From: Podocnemis expansa | Lineage: Eukaryota > Chordata > Testudines > Podocnemididae | Length of the DNA: 64,000 bases | Assembly (NCBI GenBank): GCA_007922195.1 | Contig: ML682121.1 | Location: 553,921 to 617,920 of the forward strand | Direction of reading: 5' to 3' | In this document: one piece after another, positions 1 to 11,601 of the stretch | How the letters are laid out: every line of letters begins with the position of its first letter | Numbering within the stretch: position 1 is the stretch's first letter | Notes under the pieces: generated by a model | Database searches by the model: none | The model's input: the letters and a program-made list of their open reading frames with translations, nothing else | Told to the model about the DNA's origin: nothing | Translations under genes and position numbers: made by a program

Positions 1-215
1 GGGTTGCATTATGTGAGTTGTGTTGTGTGGGTGGGCTGTGCCGTATGTGTGTTACACTTTATGGGTTGTGTTGTATGTGTGGCTGGGCTGGGCTGCGTGT
101 GTGTTACACTGTGTGGGTTGTGTCATATGTATGTGGGGGCTGCATTAGGTGAGTTGTGTTGTGCATGTTTTATGCTGTGTTGTGTGTGTGTGTGTGTGTG
201 TCCTTGTGCCCAGCT
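1..215. repeat. Degenerate GT-rich tandem repeat
   Basis: Short units of the type TGTGTTGTGTGGGTTG, with TGTGTTACAC variants, run from the window edge and end in a pure TG tract at about 181-201. The open frames here only reflect the simple sequence. No gene is visible between this and the SLC2A4 start at 1530; the rest of the interval is GC-rich promoter-side DNA with C-runs. Confidence 0.75.
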
Positions 216-614
216 CCCTGGCTGTCCCGGGCCGGCCTGGCCTGTCAGCTCTGCTGGCTGGTGGCCCAAGGAGTCGGGACAGGTGTGTCCAGCCCCCCCC
301 CAAAGGGAACCAGATCCCACAACAGCACAACACACGTGCCTGGGGCACCCACCCGGCGCAGCCCGTGGCTCCGGGGTCCCGGCTCGCAGCCCTGCTGCTC
401 TAACCACTGCTCCCCACTCCCCTCCCAGCCAGGGGTCCGAGTCTGCGCGTCGGTCAGGAGGGGCCAGGCCGTTGGGGGGGGGGGTCTGCGGCAGTTCAGT
501 GACTCAGGCAGGAGACGCTGCCGTGGCCTTTGAAATGCCCCCCGAAATATTCCCCCCCCCAAAGGTCAGGCGTGTCCCGCAGTGACACAGCCGCCGCCTG
601 ACCGCCGGGCCGGG

Positions 615-624
615 CTAAAAATAC
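615..624 (+). promoter_or_regulatory. MEF2-like site upstream of SLC2A4
   Basis: CTAAAAATAC lies 906 bases before the SLC2A4 start codon in GC-rich DNA. It fits the MEF2 consensus CTA(A/T)4TA(A/G) except for the final base. Mammalian SLC2A4 promoters depend on a MEF2 site several hundred bases upstream, so position and sequence make this a candidate. A second, equally imperfect match, CTATTTATAC, lies in intron 1 near 1818-1827. Function is inferred. Confidence 0.35.
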
Positions 625-734
625 CAGCCGGGCCCCCCCGCCCGGGCTGGGGGCCTGCGGAGTCCCCTCGTGTCTATGGGGCCCCCGGCCCTGACCTGAC
701 CCACAACCCACCCCAGCAGGGGGCGCCCAAAGGG

Positions 735-815
735 ACGCTGCCCCCCGCTCTAACCACTAGACACCGCGCCCCTCCTGGAGCTGGGGAGAGGACCCAGGCG
801 TCCCGGCTCCCGCCC
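735..815 (-). repeat. tRNA-like tandem SINE unit (single copy)
   Basis: It contains CTCTAACCACTAGAC, then GAGCTGGGGAGAGGACCC and AGGCGTCCCGGCTCC. On the minus strand this reads as a tRNA A-box-like block (GTCTAGTGGTTAGAG) followed by a B-box-like GGGTCCTCTCCCC. The same unit recurs at least six more times in the window. Confidence 0.6.
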
Positions 816-1529
816 CGGCCCGGCCCCTGCCGCTCGGCTCATTTTAGGGGTCACCTGTCGCCAGGAGAGGGGGTGAGCCGAGGTGGGGTCCGGCACGGGG
901 CACCGGGGACCCCCAAGCAGCAAGTGGCCCCCCAGTTCTCAGTGAAGGGGGGGCTCCTTTGGAGTTAAATCAGCCCAGAGGTCACCTTGGCCCCGGCAAT
1001 CATCCCTCCCCCACCCGCACCCCTGGGATCACCCCCAGTAGCCCCAGATCCCACAACTGCCCCCCAAATCTCCCGCCCCCCCCCAAGTCTCCCACGCTGC
1101 GTCACCCCAGCAGGGGGCACCGCCGCCCCACTGATCCCCCCCCCAGATCGGGGAGGGAACCCAGGCGTCCTGGCACCCAGCCGACCCCCCCCCCCCGGCT
1201 TCCTGGCTGCCAGAGTCACCAAACCGGTTTGGGAGGCAGGGCCGGGCCGCGCGGGGGGCTGGAGCCGCAGCCGGAGCCCTCAAGGACTCCCCGACCCGCC
1301 GGCCTCCGCCTCTCCCCTCCCGTCCGCCGGCCCCCATTTCTTCTGCTTCCCACTCCCTCCATCCTTCCTTTCCACTTTCACCTTCTTTTCCCCCCTTCCC
1401 TTCTTTCTTCTCACCTCCCCCGGGGCCTGGCTTCACACCACATTGGACTTGAACCGATTGCTGCACCAGAGGCAGGCCACCCACAGCCCCCCAACAGCCC
1501 CCAGCGCCGGGGCGTTACCACCTGCAGAG

Positions 1530-4500
1530 ATGCCTACAGGCTTTCAGCAGATAAGCAGAGAAGAGGAGGTAAAACTGGCCTGGGGTGGGGGCAGAGCAAG
1601 AATGTGGGGTGATGGGGCTCACCGGGGCCAGTACAGGCCAGGAGGATGGGGGCGATGAGAGAAACCGGGGGTGCACCGGAGGGATTCTCCTGGGCCTCTT
1701 GCGTTCTGGAAGCCCATCGCCACCATTTAGGGTGCGTCTTGCCCCCGCCCTGTTCCCCAACTTGCTGGCAACAAAATCTTGTCCTGCGGCAATGGCATTA
1801 ACGAAGAGAACATGCAGCTATTTATACCACGGCTATTGTGCAATGGGGCCGGGGCCTTGGACATGTGAACCACGGGGCTGTCCTGTGTGATTCGGCGTAC
1901 CTGTGCTCAGGTGGCTCCGGGGGCTCCTGGACTGGCATCCAGGGCACGTGGGGAAATGGGGTCTGTGGGACAACCTCCATGTGCCTGGACGTGGTGGTGT
2001 CAGTGTGCGTGACCGGCTGTGGGAGACCTGGACATGTGTGTGATCCCGTCTACCTGATCTATGCGTGCGTGTGTTAGCATGTCATGTGGCACATGTGGGG
2101 AATCGGTAGGTTTTTTTGAACACGTGTGTGATGCTGCGTGTCTGATCTACACATGTGGGTATTAGGTGTGTGGTGAGGAATCTGTATGTTGTCTAGAACA
2201 TGTGTGTGAGGCCATGTACCCAGCCTGTGTCACACACACATAGGTACATTGAGCATCTGTTGTACGGCACATGTGAGGGAAGAGTATGTTGTTTAGAACA
2301 CATATGATGCCGTGTATCTGGCCTGTGTCACACCGAGCGTATATTGACCTTCTGTTGTATAACACACATACGTTACATAGAACATGCGAGTGATGTCATG
2401 TATCCAGGCTGTCTGCAGGTACAGTGGCGTGTCTGTCGTATAACACACATGAAAGGCATGTAGTAGGCATGTGGTAATCCAATATATGTTTTGCCACACA
2501 TTAGGGGACAGCGCGTTTATAAGACATGGCACAGCATTTCCATAACATGGTACCATGGGGAGAGCGTGTCTGTTATGCTGCACATGCAGGGGAGATCCTG
2601 GATCTTGTCCGTGTTGGACAGCACTTGTGGGGAAACAGCATGTCTGTGTCGTACATAGCACATGTGACCACGTCTCTGTCATACTCTGCACATGAGTGTC
2701 TATGTTATGTAGGCCACACGTGGGATGTTGTAGGTCTGGTACATGCTGTCCTGCACACACGGGGAGAATGGACGTCTGTATTATCTGCATGACGCATGTG
2801 ACACAATTACACTAGACACATGGGAGGGTCACCTGACATACTCAACACATGTGGCACTTTGTGTCTGGCCTGCGTTGTATAGCGGACATGAGGATAGTGT
2901 GTTTATTCCAGCACGTGTAGTATCATGTCAGACCTAAGTCATACGTGAATGTAGTGTCGCTATTAGAACACACACCTGTGGAGTTGTGTCAGGCTCCTTA
3001 GCACACTCGTGTGGTGTGGAGTCAGACATGTATCACCAAGTACACATGAGTGTGGTGTCACAACAGGTGTGTGGCATGGTGTCATGTCTGTGTTACCTAG
3101 GCCCCGTGTATGTGGTGTGCTGTTAGCTCTGTGTTACTTAGCACATGCGTGTAGTGTCATGGTAGGTCTGTGTCACCAAGCACACGTGTGTGATAAAGTT
3201 CCAAAGGGGCAGCCGGGTTAGTCTAGTTCAGTGAAACAAACAAGGAATCCCGTGGCACTTAAAGAGTAACGCATTTATTTATCACATGAGCTTTTGTGAG
3301 AGAAAATCCCACTTTGAAACATCAAAGCATCTGACAGAGTGGGATTTTTCTCCACGAAAGCTCATGCAACAAATAAATGTGTCAGGCTTTATGTGGCACA
3401 GGACTCCTTGCTTGTGTGTGATAAAATATCTCTGTGCTGGGCAAGCTGCGGTGGGGGTCACATCAGTCAGTGATCGCCGCTCCCCCCACTCGCCAGCAGT
3501 GATATTGAGGCATGGGTGAGGAGTCTCATGGGGGAGTGGTGGGATTTTGGGGGGTCAGATTGGGGGGGGGGGGCAACAGAGCCTTGCTTTGCCCAGGAGA
3601 GCGGAAGTGGAGGGGGTGTCGCTGGGAGGATGTGAATCATGGTTTGCCTCTGCATTGTTTGTATAAGCCAGAATTTGCATAGAGGCCTGAGTGTGTTTGT
3701 GTGCGTGCGTGTGCGAGTGTCCGTCTGTCTGTGTGTGAGCACATTGGCCTGTCTGGCTGTGTGTATAACCCAGGCCTTGGCTGTATGGCCCCGGGGCAGT
3801 GTGTAATACACGTGTGTGCACGCTGCACCTGGACAGAAGGAACCTGTGCACGTGTGCATGACACACACACCAGGAGGGGGAGGGCATGACTTTTATTTGC
3901 CCCCACCCCAACAACTGGGTGTGGCTGGGCACAGGAGTGCACGGAGAGCTTCACAGCCAGGTACGCTGACCTGAGTGTGTCGGGTAACCCAAGAAGGGGC
4001 AAGTACACACATTGATGGCGTCGGTCCAGGTGAAGTGACCAGCTAATACCCACAGCCAGGGGCGTTGGGTGGATTGTGGCTGTGTGTGATTGTGTGTTTG
4101 TGTGCATGTGCAAGACTGCATGTGTGTGATGTCACTGCATGAGTGACTTGTGCATGCACACGTGGGTGTGAGTGACCTGGTGTGTGTTTGAGTGACGCGC
4201 GCATGTCTGATGTGGGCACACTCTATGAGCGACCCGTGTGTGTGACTGACGGGGGTGTGTGAGTGACGTGTATGTGTGAGTGACATGCGTGTGCAGCCAC
4301 ACATGCAGGATTCCATGTTTACATGCCACGGGCAGTTGACACGCACAGTCTGGCCTGTGGGCACAACCCAAGTGTAACCCTGACGCCATCCCCTGCCCCA
4401 CCCTTTCTCCAGCCAGACCCCACCCTGGGGCTGGCTAGCAGCTGCCCCCTAGAGGGGAAGGGCTTGTCCCTATTTCCGGTGGGGCAGGGAGCGGGGTGGG

Positions 4501-7500
4501 GAGAGTGACTGGAGTTGCTGTTTACATTCCCTGAGCCTCCGGGGCTGGGACCTTCCCTAATAAGGACTGTTTTCAGCCAGGCTCTGTCTGGTCTGGGCTA
4601 ACCCGGGGCGGGGTGAACCCTGACTGGGGATCACTGTGTGGCCTGCCTTGGGGGGAGAAGGGAAATCCTCTCCCCACACTTTATAGTCAGCAAAACTGAT
4701 TGGGAGGATAAATCCCTGATGTTCTGGGGGATCCCTCCCCCATGCCCTCATTGTGTCTGTGGCCCCCAGTGCCTAGGGGGACAGGGCTAAGGGGGGGTGC
4801 AGAGAGCTCCCCAAATCCAGGCCATGCCCTCTCCACGGGCGGCCTTTCTGCGTCCCCTGGGTTTGTGAGTGACCTGCACTGGAGAAGAGAGCGGAGGAAT
4901 GGAAGGAACTTCAGCCCCCCCAGCACTGTGGTGCAGATGGAGACATTCAAAGGGAAAGGCTCTCAGACTCCACGCAAGAACCCAGGAGTCCTGGCTCCCA
5001 GCCTCTCCTGCTCTGACCACTCGCCCTCCTGTCTCTCAGAGCTGGGGAGAAAACCCAGGCATCCAAGGTCCCAGCTCCCCTTGCTCTAACCACTAGGCCT
5101 CATTCCCCTGCCAAAGCTGGGGAGCAAACCCAGAAATCCTGGTTTCCGGTGCCCCCTCCCGCTGTATGAATTAGATCCCATGCCACTCTCAGAGCTGGGG
5201 AGAGGGGCAGGGAACCCAGGAGTTCTGGCTCCCAGGCCCCCTGTTCTACCCACTAGATTGTACTGTCATTGTCCCTCTCATACTCCCTGGCTCAGTGGTG
5301 CAGCGATTTGACACCAACTGCCCCGCTGGAGACAGGCCCTCCCCTACGCGTCAGGCCCTGGTTGGAGGGGGCAGGAAGTTAGTGGGTTTGCAATGGTCGC
5401 GTCTTCTGTGCAGCGCCTGGCACGATGGGGCCCCAATCTTTGTCAGGGTCTGGCCAGCGCGCAGTGTGATGTGGCCCCAATCTCAGGAGGGGTGGGGATG
5501 GTATGTGCATCTTCCTCCTCCCGCCCAGCTGATTTTTGCTGAGTCCACTGACCCCTTGGCTTCAACAGTGGGGTGCGGGCTTGGTCCCCACCCCAGCAGT
5601 GGTGCTGCACAGGGAAGGTGTCCTTGAGGTCCCAGGCCTGGAGGGGCCACAAGGGAAGCAGATGTGTGAGCCGCAGCTGGTGGGGGAAGCAAACTGGCCT
5701 GCCTGGGTCAAAGAAGAAGGGAACATGCCAGCCCAAACCCTGGAGCCTGGGAAAGTCTGCCATGTTTGCATGGGCACAGGGAAGGCTGCTGTGCGCAAGG
5801 CTGGGCACTGGTGCATGGAGCCTCACTGAACACCCAGTGTTTGCCCCCTAGTCTTCACACTTACAGGGTCGTGCAATTGCATGGGAGTTGTGCAATGCTC
5901 TCATGATAAGCACATGACCTTGCTCCCATGTGGTCTTGTGCTAGGGGCCAGTGCCACTCTACACCATTGCACGGGGCTGTGCAACACACTCAGCATTTGC
6001 CTGCAGCTTCACACTGCAGCCGTGCCCCCCCCCCCCCCCAGGAGCTGCAAGCTTACTGCAGCAGTGCCCTTCCCTGTGGCGGCCGGGGTTGCGGGCAGCT
6101 CACCTGGTGGTGGCACCGTGTCTTCACAGGTGGAAGGTGGTGAGGAGACAGCCAGGCCGAGCATCTCCTCAATGTTGGTACTGTCGGTCTTCACAGCTGT
6201 GCTGGGGTCACTGCAATGTGGGTACAACATTGGTGTCATCAATGCCCCCCAGAAGGTAAGAGAGTCCCCCCTCTAGGGGCCTCCGAACTGCCCTTGATGC
6301 AGAGGACGGGCAGCTTCTGGGGAGCTAGGACTGGGATCTGTGCTCCAAGGACCTGCCGGAGCTTGTGGTGTGTGGCTGAGAACTGTTTCCAATCAATGCA
6401 CATGTGCGGTGGGGAGGAAGGGGCTGTGTGACAGAAGTGAGGGGCACCAAGGGCCACGGCTGGGCAAGCAGGGGGCTGAGAGTGGGAGTGCGAGTCTCCG
6501 CTCACTGGGCCTCCTATTCTCTGCCCCCCAGATCATCGAACAGAACTACAATGCCACATGGCTGGAGCGGCACCAGGCGCCCATCGACCTAACCACGCTC
6601 ACCAGCCTCTGGTCCCTGTCGGTCGCCATCTTCTCCATTGGGGGTATGATCGCCTCCTTCCTGGTGGGGGTCATCGCCGAGTGGCTGGGCAGGTAGGTGA
6701 TGCCCCTCTGCTAGCTACTGGGGGGCACATGGGGGCACTTGGCTAGGGGTGCTGGCCTGCAGGGGAGCAGGTGGGGGGCCAGTAGGAGCTTCCCCATCTG
6801 CTCAGGTGGGCCTGGGGTGCAGTGGCTCACCCGGCGTCTTAACTTCTCTCCCCTCCCTCACCCCACAGGAAGCGGGCCATGATCGTCAATAATGGCCTAG
6901 CCTTCATGGGTGGGTCACTTATGGGCCTGGCCAAGCTGGGCCGCTCCTACGAGATGATGATCCTTGGCCGGTTCCTGATCGGGGCCTACTCAGGTAACAG
7001 ATGGCACCTGGTGGACGATCAAAGGGTGGGGGCGTGGTCAGAGGAGCCCCACCTACTTTTTCATAGGGCATGGGCAGAGGTGGGGGTATGAGGCCAGGGT
7101 CCCAAGCTAGTGGGTGGTGGGTGCCCTGGGGGATGGCTGGAATATGGGCGGGTGGCTGGTGGGTGCTGGGACCTGGGTGGGTGGGGACCAAGTGATGCTG
7201 GAGACCTGGTGCAGTGGGATCAGGGTGGAGACCGTGGAGGCGCCAGATGCTGGGTGTTCTGGGCAGGTGCCCTGCGATGACATTGGGTTCAGCCGCCTTA
7301 GCTCTGTCATTAGCATACAAGCCCTGGCCTTTCAAGGGGGCACTGGGTATGTGGTGGTGGGGGGGCACAACCCTCTGTCTTGACCCCCCTCCCCAGATCT
7401 AGGCTCCCCTGACCAACTGTTTCTTCCACCCCACAGGGCTGGTGTCTGGCTTGGTCCCCATGTACGTAGGGGAAATTTCCCCCACCCACCTGCGGGGGGC

Positions 7501-10500
7501 ACTCGGGACCCTGCACCAGCTTGCCCTCGTTGTTGGGATCCTCATTGCCCAGGTAAGAGGCATGGACGGGGCCACCGTGTGCAGGGGGCTGCTATGAGGG
7601 AGGGGCTGGTTCACCAGATGGGCACCATACTTAAATTTTTCCCTCACGCCCCATGGCAGGTGTTTGGGCTGGAATCGCTGCTTGGCACCCCTGAACTCTG
7701 GCCCCTGCTCCTGGGTCTCACCGTGGCCCCCTCCACCCTGCAGCTGGTGCTGTTTCCCTTCTGCCCCGAGAGCCCCCGCTATCTCTACATTGTCCGCAAC
7801 AAGGAGTCCAAGGCCAAAGAGAGTGAGTCTCGCCTTCCCTCCCCCTGTGGATCGCTTTCCACCCAGCCACCCACCCTTCTATCCATCCCTTCGTCCCACC
7901 CACCCTTCCATTCCTCCAGCACCCACCTATTCCTTCCATCCATCCAGCCATCCACTCTTCTCACTCACCCATCTTTCCATCCATCCTCGCTTCCCACCCA
8001 CCTTTCCATATATCCATCCCCTTTCCAGCCAGCCAGCCTTCCATCCATCCATCCCTTCTTTCCACCCACCCATGCTTCCATACACCCCTCTCTTCCCCCC
8101 CACTGACCCACCCACTTTTCCATACATCCACTCCCTCTTCCCACCCACCCATCAATCCACTGTTCCAAATATCCATCTCTTCTTCCCATTCACCCATGCA
8201 CCAGTCCATGCAGCCATCCCCTTCTACCCATCCACCTAATTGATTTCTGTCTTCCTCCCAACATTTCCCCATCCATCGTCTTGTCTGTCCGTTCAATGGA
8301 TCAAATCCTACCCAACACCGACCATCCATCCATCCCTCCATCTATCTGTCCACCTGTTGACTACCGTCTACCCATCTATGACTCATGTATCCATCCTTCA
8401 TCTCCGTCTGTCCACCCATCCTTCTACTCATCCATCCTCCAACTCACCTCTCCATCCTCATCTATCAACCCATCCATCCCTCCCTTCCTTCCCCTCTCCA
8501 CCCATTGACAACTCATGTATCCATCCACCACTCATCTCCCAATCTATCCTTCCACTTATATCTCTCTATCCACCCACTAATCCATCCGTCCATTCTGTTA
8601 ACTATCTGTGCCTCCATCTCTCCAATCCATACCTCATTTATCCATCCATCCATCCCCATGAATCTTCCCACCCATCTATCAATTCCTCTGTCCATCCCCC
8701 ACCCATGTGTCCATCCTTGCCCTCCCTGTCCCCCTGAACTGGCAGGTTTGAGGCGGCTGACTGGGCAGGTTGACGTGAGTCAGGCACTGACAGAGATGAA
8801 GGAGGAGAAGCGGCGCATGGACATGGAGCGCAAAGTCTCCATTGCCCAGCTCTTCCGCTGCCGTGTCTATCGCCAGCCACTGCTCATTGCTGTGGTCCTC
8901 CAACTCTCCCAGCAGCTATCCGGCATCAACGCGGTGAGCAAGGGCGTGGAAGCAGCCAGGAGAAATGGGGGTAGATCTTGGTGAGGGAGGAGGCTGAGGA
9001 AGATCTGGAAGATGAGCTGGAGCTTGGAAGAGAGGGGGGTGGAGCTGGGTTGATGTTGAAGAAGTTTAGGGGAGCTGGAGGGAGGAGTTTGAGGAACTGA
9101 AGGTGGAGCTTGGCTGGGAACTGAGAGCATTGAGGTGGAGGCTGGCTGAGGGTGGAGTCTGAGAAGAACTGGAAGCTGTTTAGGAGAACAAGGGTATTCT
9201 AGACTAGAGAGGGGAGATGGTGGAGCTTGCTGGAGTGGGCCCTGGGAGAACTGGGGTGCAGCTTGGTTGGGAAAGATGGGGTGGCACATGCTGAGGTGGA
9301 GCCTAGATAGAAAAGATAGTGGTGGAACTTGCCTGAGAATGGGGCCTGGAAGAACAAAGGTGGCGCTTGATATGGGGAGGTGCTTGAGTGGGAGAGTGAT
9401 GGGGATGGAGATTGTTTGGAGGTAAGGGGGTGAAGTCTGGATGGGGGAAACTTGGATGTTGGAGGAGCTTGGGAGGAAGGGGATGAAACTCAGAAGGGAG
9501 CAGGGGAGAACCGGTGAGCAGTGGGATATGGGGGAGATGCCCAACTGGCTGTGACCCCCCTCTTTTGTCTGCCCCCGCCCAGATATTCTATTACTCCACC
9601 AGTATCTTTGAGTCAGCTGGGGTGGAGCGCCCGGTATTTGCCACAATCGGCGCCGGTGCTGTCAACACGGCCTTCACCGTTGTTTCCGTAAGAGACCTCC
9701 CTCTCCCCCAGCCATCCACCCCTCGGGGGCGCCATCCACCCCTCCATCTGCTTATTTCTGTCCCCTTGTCTTCCCCACAGCTCTTCCTGGTGGAGCGGGC
9801 AGGGCGCCGGACACTGCACCTGGTGGGGCTGGGGGGAATGATGGTGTGTGCGGTGGTGATGACTGTGGCGCTGGTGTATCTGGTGAGTAGGCAGGGCAGG
9901 GGGAGCTGAGGCACTGGAGTCCGAGGGTGGAAGCCCAATGGCGAGGGCAACGTCATGCAAGTTTTCAACCATGTCTCTTTCCACCACAGGAGCAGATCCC
10001 AGCCATGAGCTATGCCAGCATGGTGGCCATCTTCGGCTTCGTGGCTTTCTTCGAGATCGGGCCGGGACCCATCCCATGGTTCATCGTGGCTGAGCTATTC
10101 AGCCAAGGCCCCCGCCCAGCAGCCATCGCTGTGGCTGGATGCTGCAACTGGACCTGCAACTTCATCATCGGCATGACCTTCCAGTCAATGGCGGTGAGTG
10201 GCATGCCACCAATGGACAGGCGAGCACAGGGACATGTCACAGCTCCGGGCACACGCCCAGGCAGCCATACTGTGGTACAACATGATCCACACCACGCCTC
10301 AGCTGTGTGGTTAGAGCCACCATGGTCAGGGAAGTCTGTGGGGGAGGCAGCTTATTGGTCCTGGGCACTGCAGATGCTGAAGCCTGAGGTTAATGCCATC
10401 ATGTCCTCCTGCTCCTGGGTGAACGCCGTACTGTAGATACAGCCCTGGAGCGACTCTTGGCAAGAGACAGCTTTGGAGCCGGTGGCCTTCCTTGCAAACC

Positions 10501-11601
10501 CCTCCAGACTTCACAAAAATCTGTCATCTCTGCCTCAGGCACCAGAGGTGCAGACACCGACCCATCAGCCTGCATATTTGGCATGATAGCTTTGTTCCCT
10601 GTGCATGATGGTGGATTTTTGTCAGTCATTGTGTGCCACCAAGTCAGTCAGAGAGAAGTGTGGGGGGGGGGGGACACGCGGACCTTGGTCCAGGGCTCAT
10701 TTAGGCACTGCTGTTCCAAGTGCACCGTAAGGATGTGTTTCCAGCCCACAGCCCTCTTTGTGCGCCACCCGTGTGCATGGCCTCGTGTGACTTTCAGACC
10801 TCACAGGACCCCTTTTAGAGACAGAGAGCTGGAGGGGCCTTGGGCATAGTGAGGTACCAGGATCACAGGCTACACTGGTACCAAGAGCTTTTGTATGGGG
10901 AGCCTCCCATGAGCTCATCCTGCCCCTTGCTTGGAGGGTGTGAGTGGTCCTGTCTACTGGTTAAAGCAGGAGGGGGTGGCCATGCATTGGAGTCCAGGGC
11001 CAGATGCCAGAACTGAAGTCGAAAGGACCCAAAGCTCTGGGTCAAAACTGGGTAAACTGGAGTAAGGGGAGAAAGGAGCAGGGCTGCGAACAGACAGACA
11101 GTCACAGGAAATGGTAAAAGTTATGAGGTGCCACCAAACTGAACCTGGGCCCTGGAGCCCATCTGCTGGCCCATCCTGGCCAACTGCCCATGTTCAGTTG
11201 CTGGCAGCTCAGCTTTGTGGCAGGCTCAGGTCCTCACTGAGTTGGCAAGAGGCTGGCGCTTTGCACCATGGCTTTGATGTGGCTCATAGTGCCTACCAGA
11301 TTGAGTGGGAGACCCAACCATGAAGTCCTGAACAAGGCAGTGTCCTACATACACATATGCTCGCTCGCAAAATCAGGCCTCCTTTTTCCTCTCCTAGGAT
11401 GCCTGTGGGCCATACGTCTTCCTCATATTTGCGGCCCTCCTTCTGGCTTTCTTCCTCTTCACCTACTTCAAAGTCCCTGAAACACGGGGCCGGACCTTTG
11501 ATCAGATTGCTGCTGCATTCCGACGCACCCCGTCGCTACTAGACCAGGAAATCAAGCCCTCCACCGAGTTGGACTGTCTGGGGCCAGAAGACAACGCCTG
11601 A
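1530..11601 (+). CDS. SLC2A4: SLC2A4: insulin-responsive glucose transporter GLUT4, 11 coding exons
   Basis: Facilitative glucose uniporter of the major facilitator superfamily, cycling between storage vesicles and the plasma membrane of muscle and fat. Coding exons: 1530-1568, 6130-6255, 6532-6692, 6869-6993, 7437-7552, 7660-7822, 8746-8933, 9583-9687, 9781-9882, 9990-10193, 11398-11601. All introns are GT-AG and phases close, giving 510 aa (human 509). GLUT4 rather than GLUT1 is shown by the N-terminal FQQI endocytosis motif (residues 5-8) and the C-terminal dileucine SLL (490-491). Family signatures in order: N-linked sequon NAT after TM1 (Asn62), WLGRKR after TM2, PESPRYL before the central loop, QQLSGIN in TM7, GPGPIPW in TM10 and VPETRG after TM12. 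The final acidic motif reads [12 protein letters not shown]; human has Tyr where this has Cys. The start is chosen because MPTGFQQI aligns with human MPSGFQQI. Intron 1 is 4.6 kb. No canonical AATAAA was found soon after the stop. Confidence 0.96.
2040..3190. repeat. Degenerate minisatellite in SLC2A4 intron 1
   Basis: Diverged units of roughly 60-70 bases repeat the motifs CACATGTG, TGTGTCA and ATGTCATG. Many copies hold E-box-like CACATG or CACGTG cores. The long opposite-strand frames here arise from the repeat and are not genes. Confidence 0.7.
3198..3413. mobile_element. Hairpin repeat with 12-bp target-site duplication
   Basis: About 216 bases built as two inverted arms. The left arm runs from TTCCAAAGGGGCAGCC through TTTATTTATCACATGAGCTT; the right arm holds GATTTTTCTCCACGAAAGCT and ends in a block like ACAGGACTCCTTG. 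It is flanked by GTGTGTGATAAA at 3186-3197 and again at 3414-3425, a perfect 12-bp duplication. Related copies lie near 13.8, 17.5, 21.1, 24.2, 29.9, 31.6, 37.0 and 57.4 kb. A possible relation to crocodilian MITE-like families such as Chompy is unverified. Confidence 0.8.
3690..4330. repeat. GTGTG/GTGAGTGAC minisatellite in SLC2A4 intron 1
   Basis: TG-rich sequence with repeated GTGTGAGTGAC-type units, densest at 4080-4300. Frames on the opposite strand rich in His, Thr and Ser are artefacts of the repeat. Confidence 0.65.
4976..5262 (-). repeat. Array of about four tRNA-like SINE units
   Basis: Head-to-tail copies of a unit of about 75 bases: GAACCCAGGAGTCCTGGCTC, then a CTCTAACCACTAG-type block, then GAGCTGGGGAG. 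On the minus strand each unit offers A-box-like and B-box-like segments. Units differ by substitutions, so the array is old. It lies in SLC2A4 intron 1. Confidence 0.75.
7850..8725. repeat. (ATCC)n-type minisatellite filling SLC2A4 intron 6
   Basis: Nearly 900 bases of degenerate CCATCCATCCAC, TTCCATCC and CACCCACC units occupy most of intron 6 (7823-8745). Splice sites at both ends are intact. Proline/serine-rich forward frames and glycine/tryptophan-rich reverse frames are artefacts. Confidence 0.9.
8985..9500. repeat. Purine-rich minisatellite in SLC2A4 intron 7
   Basis: Repeated GGTGGAGCTTGG-like and GAGCTGGAGG-like units with strong purine bias on the plus strand. The 259-aa reverse frame across it is low complexity and not a gene. 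Confidence 0.7.

Noticed and set aside
7664..8984. Pro/Ser/His-rich frames of 165-199 aa in SLC2A4 intron 6
   Set aside because: Translations of the ATCC minisatellite; real coding sequence is limited to exons 6 and 7 at the edges.
9000..9646. 259-aa minus-strand frame in SLC2A4 intron 7
   Set aside because: Low-complexity Ser/Pro/Leu translation of a purine-rich minisatellite, antisense to a known gene.
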